From: Eonycteris spelaea
Lineage: Eukaryota; Chordata; Mammalia; Chiroptera; Pteropodidae
DNA: 64,000 nucleotides
Assembly (NCBI GenBank): GCA_003508835.1
Contig: PUFA01000081.1
Span: forward strand, 6,634,001-6,698,000
Direction of reading: 5' to 3'
A model generated the notes under the pieces. It saw only the letters and a list, made by a program, of their open reading frames with translations, was not told the DNA's origin and ran no database searches. Positions 11,135-22,100 of this stretch are shown here, in pieces; within the stretch, counting starts at the first letter, position 1; the number at the start of each line of letters is the position of its first letter. The position numbers were made by a program, and so were the translations under genes.

Positions 11135-11350
11135 AGTCTAGAGTCAGACCACTTAAATACACATCCCCAGTCTGCCTGGAAAGTGCTGCGCCTAACATTT
11201 TGGCCAAAATATTTAATATCTTTGAGGACGTTTCTCCTGCTTTAAAATGCAGATAGACTTGCCCACATTAAAGTGTTGTTGGAAGAAATAAAACAACGCA
11301 TGTGAAGCGCTTACTCAGTGCTTGGCACGGCTAAACACTATAAACGTTAG
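11135..11350 (+). repeat. MIR SINE (sense) next to the THUMPD3 promoter
   Basis: 'agtctagagtcagaccactt', 'tgctttaaaatgcagata' and 'gcgcttactcagtgcttggc' with 'cactataaacgttagcc' give MIR order. It ends where GC content rises into the CpG-rich promoter. Confidence 0.6.
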
Positions 11351-11439
11351 CCATTATGACAAGCCACAGGGCCACAGGCTCCCCAGGTTCAGCTTGCAGA
11401 TGCTGTCCCAGCTGCAGGAGCGAACACGCCATATTAGCC

Positions 11440-11660
11440 GACACGGGAACAAACCTTCAGGTTCACGTTTCTCTCCGTACGACCTTGTGCGCGCCCGCCC
11501 CTAACTTGGGTCACTTGAGACCTCTCCGCCCGACTTCCGTTTCCGGGGCTGTGGAAGCGACTTCCGGCGGCGTGACCTGGGCGCGCTGGGTGGGCAGCGT
11601 GCCGGAGTCGGAAGGGTCTACGCCTGCGGCCGGTAATCGGGCGGCGGGTGGGAGTGGCCG
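11440..11660 (+). promoter_or_regulatory. THUMPD3: THUMPD3 CpG-rich promoter with ETS-type sites
   Basis: GC and CpG rise sharply over roughly 220 bp in an otherwise AT-rich region. ETS-family cores (CTTCCG or its complement) occur at about 11,534 and 11,561, with further GGAAG-type cores at about 11,552 and 11,610. There is no TATA box. This is the usual architecture of a housekeeping TATA-less promoter, placed immediately upstream of the donor that ends exon 1. The exact start site cannot be set from sequence. Confidence 0.75.
11530..11632 (+). other. THUMPD3: THUMPD3 exon 1 (non-coding, approximate start)
   Basis: The right edge is a plausible splice donor, GGCCG|GTAATC, with GT at 11,633-11,634. 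The left edge is placed only by the promoter motifs. No coding start is expected here because the first in-frame ATG of the protein lies in the next exon, preceded by an in-frame stop. Confidence 0.5.
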
Positions 11661-12842
11661 GGTGTGGAGCCGCTGACCCTCGGGAGGGAGGGGCGACCTT
11701 CGTCTTGCTACCCCAGGCAGCGCCTGGGATGTCTGGTGTCAGTGTGGATCTCTTCTCGCTGCCTTTCCCTGGCCTTCACCCGTCCCCTGAGTTCCTGTGA
11801 TGAGGGCAGGCGGTGGGAGTCCGGAGACTTGGGTTTCATTTCAGCCTACGCCACTGATTGGCCTCTGACCTTGGGCAAGATACGTCCTTTCATAGGTTTC
11901 AGCCTCCTTATTTAGAAGCTGGAGGTTTTTATTCACAGTGATTGTGAGCTCTTTAAGAGCAGGAACTGACTTTCATTAGTGTTAGACACTATTCCCTGTC
12001 CCAGATACAGAACAAGGACAATTTAGGTACTCGGTGTCTTCTTAAGTTGTTTTAGATCTGTTGAGAGCTGTTGAATCTCCCCTTCCCAACTCTTAACTCC
12101 ACCCCTTCATGCTCAGACACAGGAAATTTGGCTTACTCTTTTGATGCCCACCCATAGATCACAGAGCCTGGCCCATAGTAGGAATTAAAATGTTTGTAGT
12201 TAGTAGATGTTCATTTAAATGCATGAGTCACTGTACCGTTCACAGGAGGAAGATAGAAATTCTGTTAGCAATTTTTAATCATGAGTCTGGCATAGTCTCA
12301 CTTAAGACTCCCAACAACTCTAGAAGAGGTATTATTCCCATATTGCAGATGAGAAAATTGATGCATAGGAGAATAAACTTGTTTTAGATCATTCAGCCTG
12401 TGAATGAAGAGGACAAGAATTCAAACCCATGCCTGAAATTCCCAAGGCCGTGTTCTTAACTGCTACCTGAAAAATGACTAGACGCAGAAATATATCTGTT
12501 CTCTAGTAGCATTCGTTCTTGGATGTCAGCTGTTGTAGTTATGAGACGACTATTAGCCATATCAATGATCCCAAACCAAATATCGAACGCTTATCTGTCT
12601 CCTTTCTTCCATTGTATCTATATTGCTTGTTTAATAATGTGTTTTCTATCCTGCACTCTGTGCCCATGTTGTTCAATCCTTTTATCTTTGGTGAATACTG
12701 ATTGAGGTGTGTTGACTGAATATGGCTATATAGGTTATGTTGCCTTGTTCTTCTAGCCCTCTAAAGCAGATGTTTTTAGTTATAGTTGAAATATGAGGTG
12801 ATAATGTTGGACATTTTTTTCCTTTTCTGACTGATTTTAAAG
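11633..12842 (+). other. THUMPD3: THUMPD3 intron 1
   Basis: 1.2 kb. It has L2/MIR-like traces near 11,930-12,190 and an antisense MIR at 12,260-12,475. The 3' end has a good polypyrimidine tract (tttttttccttttctga) before AG at 12,841-12,842. Confidence 0.6.
12260..12475 (-). repeat. MIR SINE (antisense)
   Basis: 'gaggtattattcccatattg', 'cagatgagaaaattgatgca' and 'aattcaaacccatgcctgaa' are the antisense MIR core in order. Confidence 0.8.
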
Positions 12843-13130
12843 GGACTATATTAAGGATCCTGGAAGCACTGCAACATGTCTGATGTTCAAGAAGCCACTA
12901 ACCAACTTCTGGATGTGAATCTTCATGAGAACCAGAGGTCTATACAAGTGATGGAAAGTGGCCCTACAAGTGAGTCAGAGCATCTCCGAGTCACTATTGG
13001 AGCCACGGTACCTACTGGTTTTGAGCAAACAGCTGCAGATGAAGTAAGAGAGAAACTGAGGTCATCATGCAAAATCAGCAAAGACCGCGGCAAGATATAT
13101 TTTGACATTTCAGTGGAAAGTCTGGCTCAG
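12843..13130 (+). CDS. THUMPD3: THUMPD3 exon 2 (first coding exon)
   Basis: Coding 12,876-13,130 (residues 1-85), with 33 nt of 5' UTR after the acceptor at 12,842. It ends CTCAG|GTTTGA in phase 0. It encodes the N-terminal part containing 'IGATVPTGFEQTAADEV', strongly like human THUMPD3. An in-frame TAA at 12,852-12,854 rules out an upstream extension within this exon. Confidence 0.95.
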
Positions 13131-16100
13131 GTTTGAATGAAGCAATATTTAAATAGTTTTCTAATTAGGTCATTTTATGGTTACTTTCTAGTTTACAGGC
13201 CTCTCTGGAATCCTTTTTGCTTTTCCTTCTCTGCTCCAAATAGGTGATTTTTAAAGTTTTACTGCATTTTCTATAGGTACCAATTTATAAGTTTAACAAG
13301 ATTTGCCGTAGTTTTATAAGTGATCTTAATATTTCCTGATGATGAATTCACCAGAAGAATTCTGTGCAACTTATAAAAAAATCCTGGGTACCTGCTATAC
13401 TCATCTTTGAATTTGTTTACTTCAGCATCTAGCTAAAGTTTAGACTGGCGATAAGCATAAAAAGAGACATTTTTTTCTTTTGATCTGTAAGAACGCTTGC
13501 TCAAAAGTAATTAGGAATCACTGAAGGTGAGAAGTGAAGATCAGCAAACTGCCGTCCCACTAGAATAAAAAAGCTAAGCTATATTCATTACACTTAGCAA
13601 CATGAGGGCAAGAATTGTCATCTCTCTCTCTCTTTTTTTTTTTTTTTTTTTTTGCTGCTATCTCCCAAGCTTTTAGTGTCTGACATAGAGGAGACACCCA
13701 ATAATACTTGTGGAACTGGAATATGGGAAATTTTTAAAATACAAATTACAGGTATAGTAGAGCCCCCCTTCTCCATGGTGGACATTTTCTAAGACCCCCA
13801 GTTGATATCTGAAACTGAAGGTAGTACTAAACCCTATATATGTTGTTTTTTTTCCTATACATACATACCTATGATAAAGCTTAATTTAGGAATTAGGCAA
13901 TTTCATGGATAGAAGATTCATTTTTGCCACATATTTTAGCAACCTCAGGTTTTTCCTTATTAAGTTCTTATTAATTCAAGAACTTTCACCTTTTCACTTA
14001 AAGGAAGCACTTTATGGCTTCTCTTTGGCATATCCAAATTGCCAGAATTACCACCCCTGCACTGTAGGGTCATTCTTAAATAACAGTTACTTGAACAAAA
14101 GCACTGAAATACCATGGCATAGCTACTAAGTGACTAATGGGCAGCTAGCATATACAGTGTAGATATACACTGGATAGAGAGATGATTCATGTTTTGGGTA
14201 GGATGTAGCAAGATTTCATCAAGCTACTCAGAATAGCATGCAATTTAAAACTTATGAATTCTTTATTTCTGTAATTTTCCTTGTAATATTTTCAGATAGT
14301 GGTTGACCATCGGTAACTGAAACCACAGATAAAGAGGGACTACTGTATTATCTGCTTTAAAGCCTTAGTACCTAATTTTTAAATTTAAATGTCAGTAGTT
14401 TGTGTGATTCAAAAGTTTTCTCAGAAATTTGTTTTTAACATTTTTCTCTCCCCAGGTTCATTGTCTGAGATCAGTTGATAATTTATTTGTGGTTGTTCAG
14501 GAGCTTAAAGATTACCAGTTCAAAGAAACAAAGGTGAGCTATTCCAAATATGGTAGCTGATTTTCAACCATCATTCCCAAAGATATTATTTCTACTTTTT
14601 GCATTCTATCATTTAGCATTACTGCTGCTTTTTTTAAATAACATTTTTTATTTTTCAATTATAGTTGGCATTCAATATTATATTAGTTTCAGGTGTACAA
14701 CATAGTGATTAGACATCTATATAACTCACAAAGTGATCACCTCACTAAATCTATCACCATACATATTTATTACAATATTTATTTTTGACTATATTCCTTA
14801 TGCTATACATCTCCATGACTATTTTGTAACTATTATTTTGTATTTTTAATCCCTTCCTCCTTTTTCACCTAATCCCCAAATCCCCTCCCATCTGGTAACC
14901 CCCAAAATGTCTTATGTATTTATGAGTTTGTTTATGTTTATTTTGTTCTTTAGATTCCACATGTACACAAAATCATATGGCATTTGTCTTTATCTCACCT
15001 ACTCCACTCAGCACAATACCTTCTAGAGCTATCATGAAATGACTTTTTTCATCCATTTACTTTTAGTCTTTAATCTGAAGTAAGTCTCTTGTAGGCAGTT
15101 TATATAAAGGTCTTATTTTTTTTTATCCATTCAGCAACCCTATCTTTTGATTGAAATATTTAATTCTTTTTCATTTGAAGTACTTGTTGACAGATATGTA
15201 GTTATTGCCATTCTTTATTCATATTTTTGATTTTTCTTCTTAAAGAAGTCCCTCCAGCAGTTCCTGGAATACTGGCTTGGTAGTGATGAACTCCTTTAGC
15301 TTTTTCTTGTCTGGGAAGCTCTTTATCTGTCCTTTGATTCTAAATGATAGCTTTGCTGAGTAGAATAATTTTGGTTATAGGTCCTGGCTTTTGATCACTT
15401 TGAATATTTTGTGCCAAGCCCTTCTGGCCTGCAGTTTCTGTTGAGAAATTGGCTGACAGTCTTCTGGGAGTTCCCTGTGGGTAACTAATTGCTTTTTTCT
15501 TGTGGCTTTTAAGATTCTTTGTATTTAACCTTTAACATTTTAACATTAATGTGTCTTGGTGTGGGCCTCTCTGAGTTCATCTTGTTTGGGACTCTCTACA
15601 CTTCATGGGCTTATACATCTATTTCCTTCAGCAGGTTAGGGAAGTTTTCTGTCATTATTTCTTCAAATAGGTTTTCAGTTCCTTGCTTTGTTTCTTCTTC
15701 TTCTAGTACCCCAATGATGCAAATGTTGTTGAACTTGATGTTGTCCTAGAGGTCCCTTAAACTATTCTCATTTTTTTTTTGGATTCTTTTTTCTTGTTGC
15801 TGTTCTGATTGGGTGTTCTCCACTACTCCATCCTCTAAATCTCTGATTTGATCCTCCACTTCATCCAATCTGTTGATTCCTTCTGATGTACTCTTCATCT
15901 CAGATTTTTTATTCTTCATTTCTAACTGGTTCTCTTATGTTTTCCATATCCATTTTTATATTTTGTCTCTTTATTAAAGTTCTCCCTGAGGTCAATACTC
16001 TTCTCCTCAGTTCATTGAGCATCCTTTAACCAGTGTTTTGAACTCTACATCTGGTAAATTGTTTATCTCTACTTTGTTCTTTTTTTGGAGCTTTGTTCTG

Positions 16101-19100
16101 TTCTTTCATGTGGGATATGTTTCTTGTCTCCCATTTTGGCTACCTCCCTGCGTGTGTTTCTATGTATTAAGTAGGGCTCCTTAGCCTCCCGGTCTTAGTA
16201 GAATGCCTTTATGGTGCACTGTGGGGCCCAGTGTCACAGTCTTTCCTGGTCACCTAAGCGAGGTGCTCAAGGTGTGTCCCTTGTGTGTGATGTGTGTGCC
16301 CTCTTGATGTAGTTGAGCCTTGGTTGCTGTTTGCACTTCGGTTGGAGGGATTGACCCCTTGGGCTAATTGGTTGTGAGGATTAGCTGGTGAAGGGCTGGC
16401 CCTGTGGCGCAGGATTCCCTTTAGCAGGGCTCTGGTGCCTGCCTAGTCTGCCCTTTGGGTGTGCCCTTCTCAGATGCAGAGCACACTGGCTCTCTTGCAG
16501 GTCCAAGAAGGCTCTGGGTGTACTGGCCCAAGGGCCTTCTAGGTGGGGCCCAGCTGCAGGCCAAGTTCAGCCACAGCCTGTGAACTTCCTGGGCTACCTT
16601 ATAAGAGTCACTAAGCAGTCTGCAGATGGCTGTTACCTGTGCTCTGCTGATAGGTGCCTCAAGAGGCCAAGCCAGAAACCAAGGCTGGCTGTCGCTACTG
16701 CTGAACTTGGGGCTGCTCAGCAAGAGGTACCAGGCACACCGAGGTCAGATGCTGCTGCTTTGGGTTTTATGAGCCTTTGAGAGAGTTCAGGAAAGTCCAT
16801 AGCATGGGTCAAGACAGTGCATCCCAAAAATTGTTTTTAAATATCAGTATCGGCAGTGGGGGTGTACATAGAGAGTGGGCAAAATGGGTGGAGGGGGTCA
16901 AAAGGTACAAACTTATTGTTATAAAATAAGTCATGAGGATACAGCAAGGCAACTATAGTTAATAATACTGTATTGAGTATTAGCATTTTAAAAGTTCTTG
17001 TCACAGAAAAAAAAAGTTTTGCAACTATGGTGACAGATGTTTACCAGATTTATTATAGTGATCATTTTGCAATATATACAAATATCAAATCACTATTGTG
17101 TACCCCTGAAAATAAAATGTTATGTCAGTTATACCTTATTTAAAAAAAAAAAAAGATGAAAGAATAATAAAAATCAATATTGAAAAACATCAAAATTTAT
17201 AAGAAATAAATTGTTTGCCTTTCTTACAAAAGATATATACCTTAGATTAGCTTTGCTGATGTATAGTTACAAAATATAATTGCTTCCCAACTGTGAACCA
17301 AAGAGCAAATGATGGTTTGTATCATCTACAAATAACACTTTCTCTCACCATTCTGCTTTTGCCTGGCCTTCTCTAACAACATTTTAAAAATTAAAGCCAA
17401 AGTAACATGTTAATACTCCTTCAGTTGTTGACAGCTTTGTCTCCAACTTGTATTTAGCATCTGATTCCTAAATATTGAGATTGCCTAAGCTGAAGGTTGA
17501 AAATAGATCTCAGTAAGGCTTTAGTATCTTTCCATATTGCTTTTTGGTCAGGTTTCCAGAGTTGAATGCTTGAAAACTTTTTTCTATCAGTTTTATTCCT
17601 TATATGAGTAATAATGTTTTTTAAAACTATGATATGCTGCTTAATTCTCTAATTTTTATTTATTGACAACAGGTTAATGTTCAAAACATTATTCAGAAAC
17701 CAAAGTGATATGAATCCACAGCTAGAAAAATAAAACCAGACCTAAAAAAATTCAGACCGAAAATAGATAAAAATTTTATTAACCAAAAACATAACTTTCA
17801 ACAACAATATAACCATTCAGACTTCCAGTAGTCATTGCCAACTGAATCATATGTGTGAAAGTAGTAAATAATAGGCAGGCTACTGAAAACTTTTGCTAAG
17901 TATTTCAAAACGTTAATAGCCAGGAATAAATGTTTACAGGCATTAAAAAAAAAAACTAAATTTCTTAAAATTCTTAAATTCTTTCCTCTAACTTACTAGG
18001 GTATTGTTAATATTTTCAATTCCTGATATTTTGCCATCTTAGAGTTTGTATTATTTTGGTGTTTTTGATATCTAATTGGAGATTAATTTGATGTTGTTGA
18101 ATGGTTCTATATGAGCCAGCTTCAGAGTTGCTTTGTAAATAACTGCAAGAGGTTGCTGGTGGAAGTCCCCAAAGAAAAGCACCAAAGATTTAAGGTAGAT
18201 TTTCAGATCTATGTAAGGGCAACTTCTGTTGTGTGTAACCATGAAAAATTGTTAAGCCCCTCACTCTGTGGACTTAAATTGTAACATGCCCTAGTAAAAC
18301 CGTGTTTTTAAACATTTGCTTCTAGCTTTCATTCTGTTGACTATTGATTTTATTCTTTGTAGCATTATACTTTCCCGTCTTATAAAAAGTGTTCTAATGG
18401 GTTTTCTTATTCTTAAGTATCCATATATCAAGCTCCTGTTTCTTCTTCTTCACCTCATCTTTCTGCTTTTCTATCTCTGCCTTGAGCTCTTACTTTACAA
18501 AAGAATCTCATTACTTTTTTTTGACACCATGTCAATACATTTGATCATAGTTTTTAACTGCAGTGTCTTTCTGGTCAGTTTTTTGCCTGCTATTTTTGTT
18601 ACTTTCCTCCTTTTTCCTATTTTTATGTTCCTGTAAATTCTGTGCTAACTTTTCGTAAATGTTCATCTTTGAATGACGGAGTTCCTCTTGGACGTGCTAT
18701 TTATAGGAGGTTCTCTTGGGAGAAGCCAGGAACTGTTCCAGGCCAGCAAGAAATCTCCCTGGTTTACCGTGAAGTTCCGTCTGACAAAGGGCTGTGAGTG
18801 AATGAGTTCTTCTCTTCCTCTTTTTTTTTTTTTTTCCTGAAGTTTTACTGAGATTTAATTTCCATACTATTAAACAAGTTCTTTTAACTGTTACTTCTCC
18901 CTAGCCTTAAAGGATCAGCAGGTTCAGGATCATTCACTATGTAGAGTATCTCTCTCAATTCTACTTCACCAACAGACTGTTTCCAGCAAATAGAGCATTT
19001 GTGGGATTCCTTGTTCAGCCTCTATTTCTCTTCTCTGCTGCTGCTTGGTAGAAATGAAGTCCAGTGCACATACTTCTTCCTTGCTATTTGAAAAGAGTTT

Positions 19101-22100
19101 ATTTGCTACTACTTTGCAGACTGTTCTACCCTTTTGAGATCTGTAGGCATTCTCCCTCTCATGTCTTCCTGCACTTGTTTGACCTTCACTGCACTTAGAA
19201 TTCTCATGTTATGGTTCAAAGTTACAGATATCACATATACTCTATTAAGATAGAGTTGGTGTTTCTGTTTTTTACTTTTAGAATAGTTTCTAAAGAAAGA
19301 AAGGGATTGTACCAGTGTTATTCCACCATGTTAAACTTAGAAGTCCTATAGATGCCCTTTATGGGAAAATTATTTGTAAATACAACTGGATTTGCCAAAC
19401 CCAAAATTTACCATTATTTCATCAGGTTTCAAGTAGTATGAAAGCCTTCACTCACTTCCATTTCAAGTTTCAGTTCTATCAGCACTGATTTCGTTCTGCT
19501 TTGATCTTCAGTAACATATACTGTCTGTATACCAGCATTCTGCCATAGAGCTTTCTAATGGAAATGTTCTATGTATTCACTGTTTGTCACGGTAGCCATT
19601 AGCCATCAGTGTGTGAAATGTAGCTAATCTGAATGATAAGCTTTTTTTTACTTTAAATCATTTAAATTTCAACAGCTAATGTGGCCAGTGGCTGCTGAAT
19701 CAGACAACATAGCTCTTTTAACATTTAATCATATATTATCCAACAGCTGTTTATTGAGTACCTTTTGTATACCAGGCACTGTCTAGGTGGGTAGCTTATA
19801 GCAGTGGCCAAGATAGGTAAGGTCCTTCCCACCCTGTACTTATCTTCTGGGAGGAGCCTTGATGATGAACAGTACATAAATCTAGTAACTTTAGATAATA
19901 CTCAGCTCTGTAAAGAAAATAACATGGGAAGAGATGACTTGAGAGGATTACTTTAAGCAGGTCTCTCGGAGACTTTAAATTGCTGTTAAATAATGAGAAG
20001 GGAGTCAGCAGTGCAGTGATGATGTAAACCAAATATCCTCCAAGCAGAGGAAGTGTGAAGGAGAGAATGGTTCTGAAGTGATGTATGCGAAGTAGACAGG
20101 AGTCAGATTATGTTGGACTTTTTAAGGAATTTAGATTTTTTTGTATGTGCGATGGGAAGCTACTGAGTGTCTTTAAGTAAGGGAGGGACATGATCAGATT
20201 TACTATTTTAAAAGATGTCTCTAGATACTATTTAGAAATTAGATAGATTCATTTTTAACTACTTAAGGTTTCTTTTCTTTTAAAAAATGTTACTTAAAAA
20301 AATTAATATGTATATACAGCACAGAATTCAAAAGAAAGTCAATGAAGTCAATGAGAAGTTGCCCTTCCTCCCATCTTTTCATCCACCCACTTCCCTTCCC
20401 TAGAGGTAACCAATGTTAGTAGTTTTCTTACTGTTTACATTTTTAATGTTGAAGCCCAAACTCCAATCCACCACTGTCTTGTATTATTCTTTAGTGGCTT
20501 AATTTACATATATCTTAAATTTCAATGAGATTTTTACTTCTTCAGTTGTAGCCATTATTTTATTGACTCTTGCTATCATCCCCAACATAACAATGTCATC
20601 TGTAAGCAAAGTAGCAGCTTATTTGTTCAATTAAAATATTGAAAAATGAATGGATTTTATTCTCTGTCCCTTATAGGAAGAAGTTCTAAAGGATTTTGAA
20701 GAATTGGCTGGGAAGCTTCCATGGTCAGATCCTTTAAGAGTATGGAAAATTAACACCAGTTTCAAGAAAAAAAAAACAAAACGCAGAAAGATAAATGAAA
20801 ATTCAAGTAAAGAGATTGATAATGGACGAGGAGACAAAAGATATGAGAAAGATGTTAAAAAAGAGTTGACTAACAATGCCTTAGATTCACATATCTTAGA
20901 CTATTATGAAAATCCAGCCATCAGAGAAGAGATATCAACATTAGTAGGTGATGACTTAGCATCTTGCAAAAATGAGACTGATGAAAGCTCAAGAGAAGAA
21001 ATCGATACCGAAGTGCTAAAATTTAGAGTCACATGTAACAGGGCAGGAGAGAAACATTGCTTTTCTTCAAACGAGGCTGCAAGAGATTTTGGGGGAGCTG
21101 TTCAAGATTACTTTAAGTGGAAGGCTGACATGACCAACTTTGATGTGGAGGTAGGTGCAGGCTCTGATTGTGATGATTCAAGAAGGCGGTCATTATAGAT
21201 TTGTCGAATTTTCAAACCTAACCCAATCTTATGGACAATTAAACAGGCCACAGAGCTAATAGGTGTGGCTAACAAGAATGTGGGCTGTGGAGACATCTCT
21301 AGATTCAAATTTTGATTCTACAACTGTGTAACTTTGGACAAGATATTCTCTCTGAGTCTGTATTTCAAATAGAGCCTGTAGTAGTATATACCCTAAGTGT
21401 GTCCTGAAAGTTAAATGAGACAGTACATTTTAAGTATGCAATGCCTGCTATATACTAAGTGCTCAAAAGATAGGAGCTATAAGACTTGAGTTTTATAATT
21501 TCTAATCTAGTACTTTTTCCTACATTATGTAGGCTTTCAGATTATAAAATTCAACCAGACTTAAAACAATTATTTTTGTTTTTGTGCATCTTGGTTGTAG
21601 AGTTTTCTACTAAAAAAGGTGAATACATTTTTAAAACAAACCTCAACCTCCTAGAATCAGGCCATCATTGCTAATATTCATCTTAGAGTCAGTTCTCCTC
21701 TTAAATTCTACTAGCTTCCCAATCCTAGATACCTCTTTTTAGCATGCTTACTCTCCTTAGTCTCAATTGTCTAATACATGGGTGATTCACACGTGAGAAT
21801 GAGAATGAATAGGTTCACTGGAATGGTAATGTCTGAAAGGTAGCAAGGGGTATCAGAGGACAGATTCTGGAGCCATAATGCGTGGGTTCAAATCCCAATC
21901 TACAAGCTGTATGACTATGGGCAAATAAGATGATGTATTTGTGCCTCAGTTTCCTCATCTGTAAAAGGATAATAATAACCTAGCTCAGAGTGCAAATATG
22001 AAATGAAGTGATGAATGTAAAGTGTGTAGAACATTGCCTTGCACATAGCTAGGTAAGTGTCAGCTGCTGCTGCTGCTAAGATCATAAGAAAATTTTAAGT

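Larger units (their letters stand above)
1..11350. other. Intergenic region upstream of THUMPD3
   Basis: I see no protein-coding exon here. Open frames are short and lie in repeats or AT-rich sequence. The stretch holds L2, MIR, L1, an LTR, DNA transposons and a 5S-derived retrocopy, listed separately. The parts not assigned to a repeat (for example 1,800-2,500, 2,850-4,000, 6,150-7,880) are unremarkable AT-rich DNA in which I recognise nothing except the CTCF-like motif. Confidence 0.7.
13131..14455 (+). other. THUMPD3: THUMPD3 intron 2
   Basis: Holds a TC/T-rich microsatellite (13,620-13,652) and a complete Tigger-like element (13,755-14,345). The acceptor tract 'tttttctctccccag' is strong. 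Confidence 0.8.
14534..20676 (+). other. THUMPD3: THUMPD3 intron 3 (6.1 kb, repeat-rich)
   Basis: Almost filled by antisense HAL1/L1 (14,636-16,800), a sense L1 3' end (16,840-17,155), an L1-like 5' piece (18,160-19,335), antisense L2 (19,725-20,230) and a further L1 fragment (20,280-20,460). The remainder (17,160-18,150) is AT-rich with nothing I recognise. Confidence 0.75.

Noticed and set aside
16388..16780. 130-codon + strand and 100-codon minus strand frames
   Set aside because: They overlap each other within the GC-rich 5' side of the HAL1/L1 relic and look like chance frames.
18316..18636. 106-codon + strand frame rich in Leu, Ile and Phe
   Set aside because: The hydrophobic product is the reverse reading of an A/G-rich, Lys/Glu-coding relic on the other strand. 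It has no start context or splice logic.
20704..21198. 164-codon frame as a stand-alone gene
   Set aside because: It is THUMPD3 exon 4 read past its donor. The last residues after position 21,150 are intronic.
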